In this document: positions 1 through 8,613 of the stretch, in pieces
Numbering within the stretch: the stretch's first letter is position 1
Layout of the letters: each line of letters starts with the position of its first letter
Assembly: GCA_945870475.1 (NCBI GenBank)
Contig: CAMBSR010000002.1
Coordinates: 1 to 32,585 of the forward strand
DNA length: 32,585 bases
Origin: Phycisphaera mikurensis NBRC 102666
GTDB taxonomy: Bacteria; Planctomycetota; Phycisphaerae; Phycisphaerales; SM1A02
Direction: 5' to 3'
Notes under the pieces: generated by a model
What the model saw: only the letters and a program-made list of their open reading frames with translations
Told to the model about the DNA's origin: nothing
Database searches by the model: none
Program-made: the position numbers and the translations under genes

Positions 1-646
1 CAATGGTGCCGCTCGCCACGGCGCGTCCGCGGTCGATCAGCACTGCGCGGTCGCAGCTGGCCTCCACCTCGGCAAGGACGTGGCTCGAGAGGAGGATGGT
101 GGTCTCGGCGCGGAGTTCGCGCAGGAGCGCACGGAAGTCGAGCACCTGCGCCGGGTCAAGGCCCGAGGTCGGCTCATCAAGCACCAGGACGCGCGGGCCG
201 TGCACGATGGCCGCGGCCATGCCCACGCGCTGGCGGTAGCCCTTCGAGAGCTGGCCGCAGAGGCGGCGTCGGACGTCGGTCACGTTGCAGCGCGCCAGTG
301 CGCGGTCGACCGCGGCGGCACGCTCGCGGCGCGGCACGCCGTAGAGCTCGGCGCGGAAGCGGACGAACTCGTCCACCGTCAGGTCGGGCTGCACCGGGCT
401 TTCCTCGGCCAGGTACCCCACCGCCCGCCGCGCGGCTGCGGCATCGGCGTCCATGGACATGCCGGCCACCGTCACGGTTCCCTCGTCCGGCGCCATCGCG
501 CCGACGATCATCCGGATGGAGGTGGACTTCCCCGCCCCGTTCGGGCCCAGGAACCCGCACACCGCGCCCGCAGGCACCGAGAACGACACGTGGTCGACGG
601 CAACCACGCGACCGAACCGCTTGACGATGCCGTGGGTCTCGATCAT
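1..646 (-). CDS. ABC transporter ATP-binding subunit (partial, 3' end beyond window)
   Basis: This gene starts at an ATG at 646 and runs off the left edge after 215 codons, so only the C-terminus is missing. It reads as the ATPase of an ABC transporter, which would couple ATP hydrolysis on the cytoplasmic membrane face to a separate permease. Visible motifs are Walker A GPNGAGKS (34-41), signature LSKGYRQRVG (133-142), Walker B VLVLDEPTSGLDP (153-165) and the H-loop His189. The Q-loop reads YLAEESP (78-84), with Glu where most ABC ATPases have Gln. That variant recalls the GldA/NatA-type exporters and gliding ATPases. The permease is presumably beyond the window. A TAGAAT hexamer lies 49 nt upstream on this strand. 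The family is certain, but the substrate cannot be assigned. Confidence 0.95.
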   Translation of the reverse strand, partial: MIETHGIVKRFGRVVAVDHVSFSVPAGAVCGFLGPNGAGKSTSIRMIVGAMAPDEGTVTVAGMSMDADAAAARRAVGYLAEESPVQPDLTVDEFVRFRAELYGVPRRERAAAVDRALARCNVTDVRRRLCGQLSKGYRQRVGMAAAIVHGPRVLVLDEPTSGLDPAQVLDFRALLRELRAETTILLSSHVLAEVEASCDRAVLIDRGRAVASGTI

Positions 647-695
647 TGCGTGGGGTGGTCGCCATGCGCGGGAACCGCAGGGCAGGAATCCCCGA

Positions 696-701
696 ATTCT
701 A
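696..701 (-). promoter_or_regulatory. Possible -10 element for the ABC ATPase gene
   Basis: On the minus strand this reads TAGAAT, preceded by GG. It lies 49 nt before the ATG at 646 and faces away from the divergent PAS/GAF gene. No convincing -35 hexamer is seen. Confidence 0.35.
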
Positions 702-716
702 CCTGACCCGCCGGGA

Positions 717-722
717 TACACT
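717..722 (+). promoter_or_regulatory. Possible -10 element for the PAS/GAF/receiver gene
   Basis: TACACT lies 25 nt before the favoured TTG start at 748, inside the divergent intergenic region. It has the TANNNT form seen before many genes here, but the spacing is longer, so this mRNA would carry a short leader. Confidence 0.35.
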
Positions 723-747
723 CTGCCCCACCGCACGGAGCGCGCCC

Positions 748-2280
748 TTGTCACCGCAGTCCCGAACGAGCCTCAATGCCAGCGACCCGGCCCTCCTCCT
801 CGAGGAGATCGGCGACGGCATCGGCGTGGTCGACCAGGGCGGCGAGATCCTCTGGATGAACCAGCGGCTCGAGGCCCTCAGCGCGGAAACCCTGCGCCGC
901 TTCTGCGACTGCTGCCGCGACCTCCTCTCGGAACTCGCGCGCGATGGCGCCGACCGCCGCACCCACCTGCGCAGCTTCCGCGCCGGCGACCGCTCCTGGG
1001 AAGTGGCCATCACGCCGCTCGTGGCGGACACCGGCAGCAAGGCCCACGCCACCCGCGCGGTGGGCGTGCTGCATGACGTCTCCACGCGCCAGCGCGTCCT
1101 CGACCGCGTCGACTCCATCGATGCGGCCGGCGCGGACCTCCTGGCGCTCGATGCCAAGATCGTCAATCCGCTCAACGTCGCCGAGCGCCTGGGCCTCATC
1201 GAAGGCAAGATCGTCGCCGGCCTCGAGAAGCTCTTCGGCGCCAAGGAGTTCGAGGTGCGCCTGGTGGACAAGGCCACGCAGCGCCTCGAACTGGTGACGA
1301 GCCGCGGCATCGCACCGCTCGCGCCCGGGCGCTTCATGCACGCGAGCCTCGAAGGCAACGGCATCTCCGGCCACGTGGCGTGCTGCGGCGAGCCGTACCT
1401 CTGCATCGATGCCGAGGCGGACCCGTACTACCTGCCCGGCCTCGAAGGCGGGCGCTCCAGCATCACGGCACCGCTCCTCCTCCATGACAAGGTGGTGGGC
1501 GTCCTGAACGTTGAAAGCACGCAGGCTGCGCGCTTTGACGAGGAAGACCTGCTCTGCCTCGAGCTCTTCGGCCGCTACGTGGCCATGGCGCTCAACATCC
1601 TCGACATGCTGGTGGTGGAGCGCTACACCACCAACCAGCGCGTGAGCGGCGCCCTGCGCGACGAGATCGCCGCGCCCATCTCTTCGATCCGCACCGCCGT
1701 CGAACACCTGAAGCGCGATCCCGACGTCCCGCCGCAGGCCATCGCCGAGCTCGAGCGCGCCATCGCGAGCGTCGAGAACCGCGTCCGCGGAGCCACCGGC
1801 GGTCCGCAGACCGTGCTCGGCGTCGACCGCCTCGACCGCAGCAAGGGCGTGGACCCGGAGATCGCCGGTCGCCGCGTCGCCGTGCTCGACGACGAGGAGC
1901 CGGTGCGCGACGTGGTGGCCAACGTGCTTGCGGAAGTGGGCGCGTCCGTCGATCGCTTCTCCTCGAGCAACGAAGGCTGCGCCTCCATCGAGCGCGCCGC
2001 CGCGGAAGGCAAGCCCTACGACGTGATCATCAGCGACGTGCGCATGCCCGAGCGCAACGGCTACGAGGTCTTCCGCCTCGCGAAGGCCGCATGCCCGCGC
2101 ACGCAGGTGATCCTGATGACGGGCTTCGGCTACGACCCGAACCACTCGATCGTGCGCAGCACGCAGGAAGGCCTGCACTGCTTCCTCTTCAAGCCGTTCC
2201 AGGCGCAGCACCTGGTGGACGAGGTGCGCAAGGCCGTGGCGGAGTGGAAGGGCGAACGCCCGCTCGCCGAAGGTCGCTGA
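748..2280 (+). CDS. PAS-GAF sensor protein with C-terminal receiver domain
   Basis: This is a 510-residue cytoplasmic signalling protein if the TTG at 748 is used. The frame is open upstream to ATGs at 646 and 664, but those would overlap the divergent gene's start region. Domain order: a PAS-like region around residues 15-110 (GIGVVDQGGEILWMN), a GAF domain around 135-285, a short helical segment around 300-350, and a receiver domain around 380-505. The receiver keeps the phospho-acceptor Asp430 (IISDVRMP) and Lys482 (FKPF). The helical segment (LRDEIAAPISSI, from residue 303) looks like a histidine-kinase dimerisation helix, but Asp/Glu replaces the H-box His, and no ATPase domain follows. 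I therefore read it as a sensor-regulator relay protein rather than a kinase. Its partner kinase and output are unknown. Confidence 0.85.
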   Translation: MSPQSRTSLNASDPALLLEEIGDGIGVVDQGGEILWMNQRLEALSAETLRRFCDCCRDLLSELARDGADRRTHLRSFRAGDRSWEVAITPLVADTGSKAHATRAVGVLHDVSTRQRVLDRVDSIDAAGADLLALDAKIVNPLNVAERLGLIEGKIVAGLEKLFGAKEFEVRLVDKATQRLELVTSRGIAPLAPGRFMHASLEGNGISGHVACCGEPYLCIDAEADPYYLPGLEGGRSSITAPLLLHDKVVGVLNVESTQAARFDEEDLLCLELFGRYVAMALNILDMLVVERYTTNQRVSGALRDEIAAPISSIRTAVEHLKRDPDVPPQAIAELERAIASVENRVRGATGGPQTVLGVDRLDRSKGVDPEIAGRRVAVLDDEEPVRDVVANVLAEVGASVDRFSSSNEGCASIERAAAEGKPYDVIISDVRMPERNGYEVFRLAKAACPRTQVILMTGFGYDPNHSIVRSTQEGLHCFLFKPFQAQHLVDEVRKAVAEWKGERPLAEGR

Positions 2281-2334
2281 GACGCAGGAGGCAGTTCGCG
2301 CATCGCGACGCCCACCCGACTCCAGCCGCTCCGC

Positions 2335-3306
2335 TCACCGCCGCGTTGCCACCAGCACTCGCCAGAAATCCTCGAAATCCCTGCGGACTTCCGCTCCCAC
2401 GAGCGCTGCGTTGGCCTGCGCCGCGGCAAGCGCATCGTCCCGCTGGCGATGCCCGATCTCGACCACCAGCCGTCCGCCCGGCACCAGCCATTCATGCGCG
2501 CTGGCCACGAGCGGTGCGATCACGTCCATGCCGACCTTCCCTCCCGCCAGTGCGGAACGCGGTTCGTGCTCGCGGACGTTGGGCTCCATCTCGTCCCATT
2601 CGTCATCGCGCACGTAGGGCGGGTTCGAGACCAGGATGTGGAATGAGCCGCGCTCCGCGGCAGTGAGCGGCGCGTAGACGGAGCCCGCGCGGAAATCGAT
2701 GAACTCGGCCACGCGGTGCGCCGCGGCATTGGTGCGCGCGAGGTCAAGCGCGGCCGCAACGATGTCCGTGGCCACGATGCGCACCTCGACCGGCGGCGGA
2801 GCGGCGCCCTCGCCCGGCTCGGTGCCGCGCCGCTGCCCGCGCAGCGCGGCGGCGATGCACGTACTGATGCAGCCGGTGCCGGTGCCGATCTCCAGGATTC
2901 GCACGGGGTTCGCGCCACCGGCCACGGCCGCGCGGGCCGCCGCCACGCATTCCTCCACCACGTGCTCGGTGGCCGGGCGCGGAATCAGCGTCGCCGGCCC
3001 CACCGCAAAGCGCTTCGACCAGAACCACGCCTCACCCACCAGGTACTGGACGGGCTCGTGCCGCGCGGCGCGCGCCACCAGGGCGCGCAGCCGCTCGAGC
3101 TCGGCGGGCGATGCCGGGCGGTCGGCCTCCATGTAGAGCTGCATTCGCTCGGCGCCCAGGACGTGCCCAACCAGCATCTCGGCACAGACGCGCGGGGCGT
3201 CGATCCCCTTGCCGCCCAGGTGGCCGTCGATCCAGCGGATCAGCCGCCGCGTGGTCCAGGTTTCCCCGGCACTTCCGGCGGATTCTTTCTCGGTGTTCAC
3301 GGCCAT
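2335..3306 (-). CDS. prmC: Release factor glutamine methyltransferase PrmC/HemK
   Basis: The product (323 aa) should methylate the GGQ glutamine of peptide-chain release factors using S-adenosylmethionine. It has a helical N-terminal domain (1-95), the PrmC-type link QYLVGEAWFWSKRF (87-100), and IPRPATE (108-114), where most family members have IPRPETE. The SAM-binding motif I is EIGTGTG (139-145), and the catalytic NPPY is at 228-231. Usual length is about 280-300 aa. The excess comes from an N-terminal extension and a Gly/Pro-rich loop near 160-173. The ATG at 3306 lies 9 nt after a TAGGAT hexamer on the minus strand. The gene converges on the receiver gene (54-nt gap) and is divergent from the small gene at 3349. 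prfA, the frequent partner, is not downstream. Confidence 0.93.
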   Translation of the reverse strand: MAVNTEKESAGSAGETWTTRRLIRWIDGHLGGKGIDAPRVCAEMLVGHVLGAERMQLYMEADRPASPAELERLRALVARAARHEPVQYLVGEAWFWSKRFAVGPATLIPRPATEHVVEECVAAARAAVAGGANPVRILEIGTGTGCISTCIAAALRGQRRGTEPGEGAAPPPVEVRIVATDIVAAALDLARTNAAAHRVAEFIDFRAGSVYAPLTAAERGSFHILVSNPPYVRDDEWDEMEPNVREHEPRSALAGGKVGMDVIAPLVASAHEWLVPGGRLVVEIGHRQRDDALAAAQANAALVGAEVRRDFEDFWRVLVATRR

Positions 3307-3314
3307 GGAAGAGG

Positions 3315-3321
3315 TATCCTA
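3315..3321. promoter_or_regulatory. Symmetric -10 element serving divergent promoters
   Basis: The heptamer TATCCTA reads as TATCCT on the plus strand (3315-3320), 28 nt before the ATG at 3349. On the minus strand it reads as TAGGAT (3321-3316), 9 nt before the prmC ATG at 3306. One short sequence could thus supply the -10 element in both directions. Confidence 0.45.
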
Positions 3322-3348
3322 TGCGCCCCCTCGGGAAGAACTCCTCAT

Positions 3349-3792
3349 ATGAACGAAGCACTTGCCACCGTCCTCCAGCACGTCCAGTCGAGCGGCCGCT
3401 TCGGCGCCGCCAAGATCGAAGGCGCCGCCCTGCGCTGCGAAGCCAAGGACGCCGCCGGCGGCGCCTGGTACCTGGTGGAACGCTCCGGCGAGGGCTGGGC
3501 CGTCTCGCTCCTCACCTCGGACCGCTGGCTCAGCGAGTCGATCGAGGGCGACATGCTCGAGGGCCGCGACACCGCCGAGGAGCTGGTGGACGACGAACTG
3601 GTGGAAGTGGGCTTCCCGCACCGCTGCCCCAAGGTGAAGCACTACCGCGACGACGCCAAGGTCTACGTCTTCCGCAGCGAGATCCCGCTCGATGGCATCG
3701 CCGACACCGGCGCAGGTATCGCCACCTACCTGCTGGCCTTCGAAGCCGCGTTCTCGCAGCTCGGCGACATGCAGGGAAGCAGCGCGGAATGA
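3349..3792 (+). CDS. Conserved-looking small protein of unknown function
   Basis: I do not recognise this 147-residue acidic protein. It has no signal peptide or membrane segment and appears cytoplasmic. The N-terminal part (1-25) is helical, followed by alternating beta segments (WYLVERSGEGWAVSLL, 41-56). A C-terminal stretch around VYVFRSEIPLDG (104-115) leads into a helix (TYLLAFEAAFSQL). That sheet-then-long-helix pattern loosely recalls YbjN or type III chaperone folds, which is a weak guess. A GGAAG sequence lies about 10 nt before the ATG. Its stop codon overlaps the ATG of the glycosyltransferase gene (ATGA at 3789-3792), so the two are translationally coupled and probably act together. 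Confidence 0.75.
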   Translation: MNEALATVLQHVQSSGRFGAAKIEGAALRCEAKDAAGGAWYLVERSGEGWAVSLLTSDRWLSESIEGDMLEGRDTAEELVDDELVEVGFPHRCPKVKHYRDDAKVYVFRSEIPLDGIADTGAGIATYLLAFEAAFSQLGDMQGSSAE

Positions 3793-5564
3793 CCCTCGCG
3801 CGGCCGAAGGTCGTGATGCTCGGCTGGGAGTTCCCGCCATTCATCACCGGCGGACTCGGCACGGCGTGCCACGGCCTGACCAAGGCCCTGGCGTCCATGG
3901 ACGTGGACGTCACCTTCGTGCTGCCCAAGGGCGTGAAGGGCGACCACGCATCGCACGTTGACCTGGTGGTGCCGGGAAGCGCAGCCGACGAGCTGAAGGT
4001 GGCGACGCGCGGCGCGGAGCCGGCGCCTGCTGCCCTGCCGGTCGACCGCCGGTCCGCGGACCGCGGCATTGCCGCGCGACGCAACGCGGGTGAACCCGTG
4101 CCTGCACCGGGAAGCGCGCTTGCCGCCGCCACCGCCGCCGTTGGCGCGGCGGCTGCCGCCGGAAAGCCGCTCGCCGAGGCGGGCGCCCACATCGGCACTG
4201 CCTCGAATCCTGGCCGCATTCACGGCGAGAGCGCGCTCGGGCGCACCATCCGGATGATCGCGGCGCCCTTCGTTGCAAGCGGCGCCTACGCATCACCCGG
4301 TGCGCGCACCGTGCTCGAGCGCATCGCGCTTGCGAGCGCCGCGCCGCAGCGGCTCCTTCGCCCCGGTGCGCTTGCCAGCGCCGTCGGCCCCGACGATATC
4401 AGCGCCGAGCTCTTCACCGGGCTCGACGACGCCGCACGCGAGGAAGCGCTCGGCATCCTGGAAGCATGGGAGCGCTACGGCACCGACGACCCGACGGCCG
4501 TGGCGGAGATGGTGGAGATGGTGCGCGCCGTGCGTGCCGCCGTCCCCGAATCAAACGGCCGCGGCGCGCGCGTGGCGCTCGCGGGCGGCACCGGCGTGCC
4601 CGACTACGCGGGCGATCTCCTCGCGCAGAGCGAGGCGTACGCGCGCTTCGTGGTGGAAAGCTGCCGCGACCGCAACTTCGACGTGATCCACGCGCACGAC
4701 TGGCTCACCTACCCCGCCGGCATCGCCCTCGCGCGCGTCACCGGCAAGCCGCTCGTGGTGCACGTCCACAGCACGGAATTCGACCGTTCCGGCGAGCACG
4801 TCAACCAGCCCGTCTACAACATCGAGCGCCGCGGCATGCACGCCGCCGTCAAGGTGATCACGGTCAGCATGCTGACCCGGAACATCTGCGCCAACCGCTA
4901 CGCCGTGCCCGTTTCCAAGTGCGAGGTGGTCTACAACGGCGTCGACCTCGACCCGAAGGCCGTGGGCATCAGCACCATCGGCAAGCGCGACAAGATCGTC
5001 CTCTACTTCGGCCGCATCACGCTGCAGAAGGGGCCGGAGTACTTCGTGCACGCCGCCAAGCGCGTCCTGGAGAAGTACGAGGACGTCAAGTTCGTGGTGG
5101 CCGGCAGCGGCGACCAGGCGCAGTCGATGATCCAGCTTGCCGCCGAGCTCGGCATCGGGCACAAGGTGCTCTTCACCGGCTTCCTCCGCGGCAAGGACAT
5201 CCCGCGCGTCTTCAGCATGGCGGACCTCTACGTCATGCCGAGCGTGAGCGAGCCGTTCGGCATCGCGCCGCTCGAGGCGCTCGGCCACCGCGTGCCGGTC
5301 CTCATCAGCCGCCAGTCGGGCGTGAGCGAGGTGCTCACCAACGCGCTCAAGGTGGACTTCTGGGATGTCGACGACATGGCGAACAAGATCGTCGCCGTCC
5401 TGCGCCACCCGCCGCTCCAGCGCACGCTGACCGACCATGGCTTCGACGAGGTCCGCGGCATCACCTGGGACGGCGCCGCGGAGCGGTGCATCGAGGTATA
5501 CGGGCGGGCGCTCGCCGCGGTGGGCCGCGGCCTATACTCCGCAAATGGCGTTTTTCACGCGTAA
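3789..5564 (+). CDS. Glycogen/starch-synthase-like glycosyltransferase (GT4/GT5 type) with large internal insertion
   Basis: This is a 591-residue GT-B glycosyltransferase. The N-terminus KVVMLGWEFPPFITGGLGTA (7-26) is the sugar-nucleotide-side signature of glycogen-synthase-like enzymes. The N-domain resumes at FDVIHAHDWLTYPAGIA (297-313) and VVHVHSTEFDRSGE (323-336). The C-terminal domain carries GRITLQKG (408-415) and the E-x7-E motif EPFGIAPLE (488-496) that binds the nucleotide. Between about 62 and 272 lies an Ala/Pro-rich insertion of roughly 200 residues that family members of normal size (near 430 aa) lack. The start overlaps the preceding stop (ATGA). The last 20 nt overlap the start of the PutA gene, whose -10-like element lies inside this reading frame. 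A retaining transferase for an alpha-glucan or exopolysaccharide is likely; the acceptor is unknown. Confidence 0.88.
   Translation: MTLARPKVVMLGWEFPPFITGGLGTACHGLTKALASMDVDVTFVLPKGVKGDHASHVDLVVPGSAADELKVATRGAEPAPAALPVDRRSADRGIAARRNAGEPVPAPGSALAAATAAVGAAAAAGKPLAEAGAHIGTASNPGRIHGESALGRTIRMIAAPFVASGAYASPGARTVLERIALASAAPQRLLRPGALASAVGPDDISAELFTGLDDAAREEALGILEAWERYGTDDPTAVAEMVEMVRAVRAAVPESNGRGARVALAGGTGVPDYAGDLLAQSEAYARFVVESCRDRNFDVIHAHDWLTYPAGIALARVTGKPLVVHVHSTEFDRSGEHVNQPVYNIERRGMHAAVKVITVSMLTRNICANRYAVPVSKCEVVYNGVDLDPKAVGISTIGKRDKIVLYFGRITLQKGPEYFVHAAKRVLEKYEDVKFVVAGSGDQAQSMIQLAAELGIGHKVLFTGFLRGKDIPRVFSMADLYVMPSVSEPFGIAPLEALGHRVPVLISRQSGVSEVLTNALKVDFWDVDDMANKIVAVLRHPPLQRTLTDHGFDEVRGITWDGAAERCIEVYGRALAAVGRGLYSANGVFHA
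5533..5538 (+). promoter_or_regulatory. -10-like TATACT, leaderless spacing, putA
   Basis: TATACT ends 6 nt before the putA ATG at 5545, so transcription would begin at about the A of the start codon. It lies inside the 3' end of the glycosyltransferase gene. No clear -35 is seen. Confidence 0.5.
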
Positions 5565-8556
5565 GAAGCCCGCTCCCGTCCGCACGTCCGCTCCGGCCGC
5601 CGCCCCCGCAGGCCGTGCCGCACCGCGTGACCCCGCCTTCGAACGCCGCGTCCAGGAGATCGGCGCCGAGTACCTGCGCACCGCGCGAGAGGCCGGCGCC
5701 GGCGTCTTCAGCGGCAGCCTCTCGGTGTTCAAGGACAAGCTCATGGACTGGGCGATGCAGGACGAGGCGTTCCGCGTCCAGCTCTTCCGCTTCGTGGACT
5801 GCTTCCCGACGCTGCGCAGCAACGACGCCATCTACGAGCACCTCACCGACTACCTCTCGCAGCCGGGCGTGAAGGCGCCGCCGGGCTTCGAGCTCGGCAT
5901 GGCGGCGGGCGGCCTGGCGAAGGGCCTGATGGCGAAGACCATGGCCGGCCAGATCGAGGGCATGGCGTCCAAGTTCATCGCCGGCACCGATGCGGCGAGC
6001 GCCCTTCCCTCGCTCGAGAAGATGTGGAAGAACGGTCTCTGCTTCAGCGTGGACCTCCTGGGCGAGGCCTGCGTGAGCGACGAGGAAGCCCGCCTCTACC
6101 GGCAGAAGTACCTGGACCTGGTGGAGAACCTGCCCAAGCGCGTCGCCAGCTGGCCGGGCAATCCCGTCCTGGAGAGCGACCACCTGGGCGCTGTGCCGCG
6201 CACCAACGTCAGCATCAAGATCAGCAGCCTGAGCGCGCGCGTCGACCCGATCGACACCGAGGGCTCCATCCGCACGCTCATGGCGGAGATCCTGCCGATC
6301 CTGGAAAGCGCCAGGAAGCACGGTGTTCTCGTCAATTTCGACATGGAGCAGTTCGCGCTCAAGGACCTCACCATCGAGCTCCTCAAGCGCTGCTGCGAGG
6401 CGGTGGACTTCGAGGCCGGCCTTGCCATGCAGGCCTACCTGCGCAGCGCGCCGGACGACGCGCGCAGCGTGGTCGAGTGGGCCAAGCGCACCGGGCGCGT
6501 GGTCACCGTGCGACTGGTGAAGGGCGCGTACTGGGACTACGAGACCATCCACGCCGAGCAGCAGGGATGGCCGGTGCCGGTGTGGAGCCGCAAGTGCGAC
6601 ACCGACGCGTGCTTCGAGCGCGTGGCGCAGTACTTCATCGAGAACAGCCCGCGCAAGATCGGCGAGGGCGGCGTGAAGCTCGCGCTCGGCTCGCACAACG
6701 CGCGCTCCATCGCGGCCGCGCTCGCCACGCTCGAGAAGCACGGGCTGCCGAAGTCGGCGATCGAGCTGCAGATGCTCCACGGCATGGGCGACCCGCTCAA
6801 GGCCGCGGCCATCGCCATGGGCCTGCGCGTGCGCGAGTACGTGCCGGTGGGCGAGATGATCCCCGGCATGGCGTACCTGGTGCGTCGCCTCCTCGAGAAC
6901 ACTTCCAACGAGAGCTGGCTCAAGGCCGGCTTCCTGGACAACGCCGACGTCTCGTCGCTGGTGGCGAGCCCGTTCCGCGAGCACGATTCCGACCCCGGCG
7001 TCGAGCGCATCCGCCTGGCCCCCGAGCGCCACACCCTCTCCTGCGCCGCCGCCGGCGTGGGCGACGGACGCCCGTTCTTCACGGAGCCGATGCGGAACTT
7101 CTCCGTTTCCTCGGCGCGTGACGCGTATCGCGCGGCCATCGCGTCGACTGCGGTGCCGAGCGTGGCGAACGATTCCACCGTGACCGACGCCGCCCGTGCC
7201 GTGGCCGCCGCCGACGCCGCGTTCCCGCGCTGGCGCGACCGGCCCAACGCCGAGCGCGCCGACATGCTGGTGCGCGCCGCGGCCACCATGCGCGCACGCC
7301 GCGACGAGCTCTCCGCCATCGTCATCAAGGAGAGCGGCAAGACCTGGCGCGAGGCCGACGCCGACGTCTGCGAGGCGATCGACTTCTGCGAGTACTACGC
7401 GCGCGAGTCCACCAAGCTGTTCGCGCGCCAGCGCCTGGGCAACTTCGTCGGCGAGCTCGACGAGCAGTGGTACCAGCCGCGCGGCGTGGCCGCGGTGATC
7501 AGCCCGTGGAACTTCCCGTTCGCCATCTGCTGCGGCATGACCGTGGCGGCGCTGGTGACGGGCAACACCGCGGTGGTGAAGCCCGCGGAGCAGACCCCGG
7601 CCATCGCCAAGGTGCTCTGCGACATCCTGTGGGCGGCCGGCGTGCCGCGCGACGTGCTGCACTTCGTGCCCGGCCCCGGCGAGACCGTCGGTGCCGCGCT
7701 GGTGCGCGACCCGCGCGTGGCGCTCATCGCGTTCACGGGCAGCAAGGCCGTGGGCCTCGACATCATCAAGGCCGCGGGCGAGCCGCGCGAGGGCCAGGAG
7801 TTCGTCAAGAAGGTGGTCTGCGAGATGGGCGGCAAGAACGCCCTCATCATCGACGAGAGCGCGGACCTCGACGAGGCCGTGCTCGGCGTGCGGCAGAGCG
7901 CCTTCGGCTTCCAGGGCCAGAAGTGCTCGGCGTGCAGCCGCGTGATCGTGCTCGACAGCGCGTACGACGTCTTCCTCCACCGCCTGGTGGAAGCGACGCG
8001 CGCGCTGGTGGTGGGCGACCCGCGCGAGCCCGGCACCGACGTCGGTCCGGTGATCGACGCCGAGGCCGCCGCCAAGATCCGCTCGTACATCGAGATCGGC
8101 GCCAAGGAAGGGAAGCTCGAGCTGACGCTCCCCGTCCCCGCAGGACTCGAGGCCAAGGTGGGCATGCCCTACGTCGGCCCCACCATCATCAGCGGCGTGC
8201 GCGCGGATGCGCGCGTCGCGACCGAGGAGATCTTCGGACCGGTGCTCGCAGTGATCCGCGCCAAGGACTTCGACGAGGCGCTGCGCATCGCCAACGCGCC
8301 CGCGTACAAGCTCACGGGCGGCATCTACACGCGCAAGCCCATGAACCTCGAGCGCGCCAAGCGCGAGTTCCGTGTCGGCAACCTCTACGTGAACCGCGGC
8401 ATCACCGGGGCGCTGGTCGGGCGCCAGCCCTTCGGTGGCTTCGGCATGTCGGGCGTCGGCAGCAAGGCCGGCGGCAGCGACTACCTGCTGCAGTTCGTGG
8501 AGCCGCGCGCCTGCTGCGAGAACACCATGCGCCGGGGCTTTGCGCCCGGGCTGTGA
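5545..8556 (+). CDS. putA: Bifunctional proline dehydrogenase / glutamate-gamma-semialdehyde dehydrogenase PutA
   Basis: This enzyme (1003 aa) oxidises proline to glutamate in two steps: FAD-linked proline dehydrogenase, then NAD-linked aldehyde dehydrogenase. After a short basic, Ala/Pro-rich N-terminus, the barrel domain shows VRLVKGAYWDYE (from about residue 321) and the proline-binding segment RRLLENTSNES (from 447). The dehydrogenase half has ISPWNFPF, the conserved Glu760 of EMGGKN, and catalytic Cys794 in GFQGQKCSACS. It ends near residue 1000 with no C-terminal extra domain, and it lacks the N-terminal ribbon-helix-helix repressor of enterobacterial PutA. It is therefore the minimal, non-DNA-binding form. 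The ATG is favoured because TATACT lies 6 nt upstream. A secreted hydrolase gene follows 57 nt downstream. Confidence 0.97.
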   Translation: MAFFTRKKPAPVRTSAPAAAPAGRAAPRDPAFERRVQEIGAEYLRTAREAGAGVFSGSLSVFKDKLMDWAMQDEAFRVQLFRFVDCFPTLRSNDAIYEHLTDYLSQPGVKAPPGFELGMAAGGLAKGLMAKTMAGQIEGMASKFIAGTDAASALPSLEKMWKNGLCFSVDLLGEACVSDEEARLYRQKYLDLVENLPKRVASWPGNPVLESDHLGAVPRTNVSIKISSLSARVDPIDTEGSIRTLMAEILPILESARKHGVLVNFDMEQFALKDLTIELLKRCCEAVDFEAGLAMQAYLRSAPDDARSVVEWAKRTGRVVTVRLVKGAYWDYETIHAEQQGWPVPVWSRKCDTDACFERVAQYFIENSPRKIGEGGVKLALGSHNARSIAAALATLEKHGLPKSAIELQMLHGMGDPLKAAAIAMGLRVREYVPVGEMIPGMAYLVRRLLENTSNESWLKAGFLDNADVSSLVASPFREHDSDPGVERIRLAPERHTLSCAAAGVGDGRPFFTEPMRNFSVSSARDAYRAAIASTAVPSVANDSTVTDAARAVAAADAAFPRWRDRPNAERADMLVRAAATMRARRDELSAIVIKESGKTWREADADVCEAIDFCEYYARESTKLFARQRLGNFVGELDEQWYQPRGVAAVISPWNFPFAICCGMTVAALVTGNTAVVKPAEQTPAIAKVLCDILWAAGVPRDVLHFVPGPGETVGAALVRDPRVALIAFTGSKAVGLDIIKAAGEPREGQEFVKKVVCEMGGKNALIIDESADLDEAVLGVRQSAFGFQGQKCSACSRVIVLDSAYDVFLHRLVEATRALVVGDPREPGTDVGPVIDAEAAAKIRSYIEIGAKEGKLELTLPVPAGLEAKVGMPYVGPTIISGVRADARVATEEIFGPVLAVIRAKDFDEALRIANAPAYKLTGGIYTRKPMNLERAKREFRVGNLYVNRGITGALVGRQPFGGFGMSGVGSKAGGSDYLLQFVEPRACCENTMRRGFAPGL

Positions 8557-8613
8557 GGCGGGCGTGACGGCAGCACCCGCAATGCACCGGCATCGGCCCG
8601 CGTTGACCCGGGA

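Noticed and set aside
8557-8613. A separate promoter for the secreted esterase
   Set aside because: TTGACC occurs just before the start, but there is no -10 element at a usable distance; read-through from putA is simpler.
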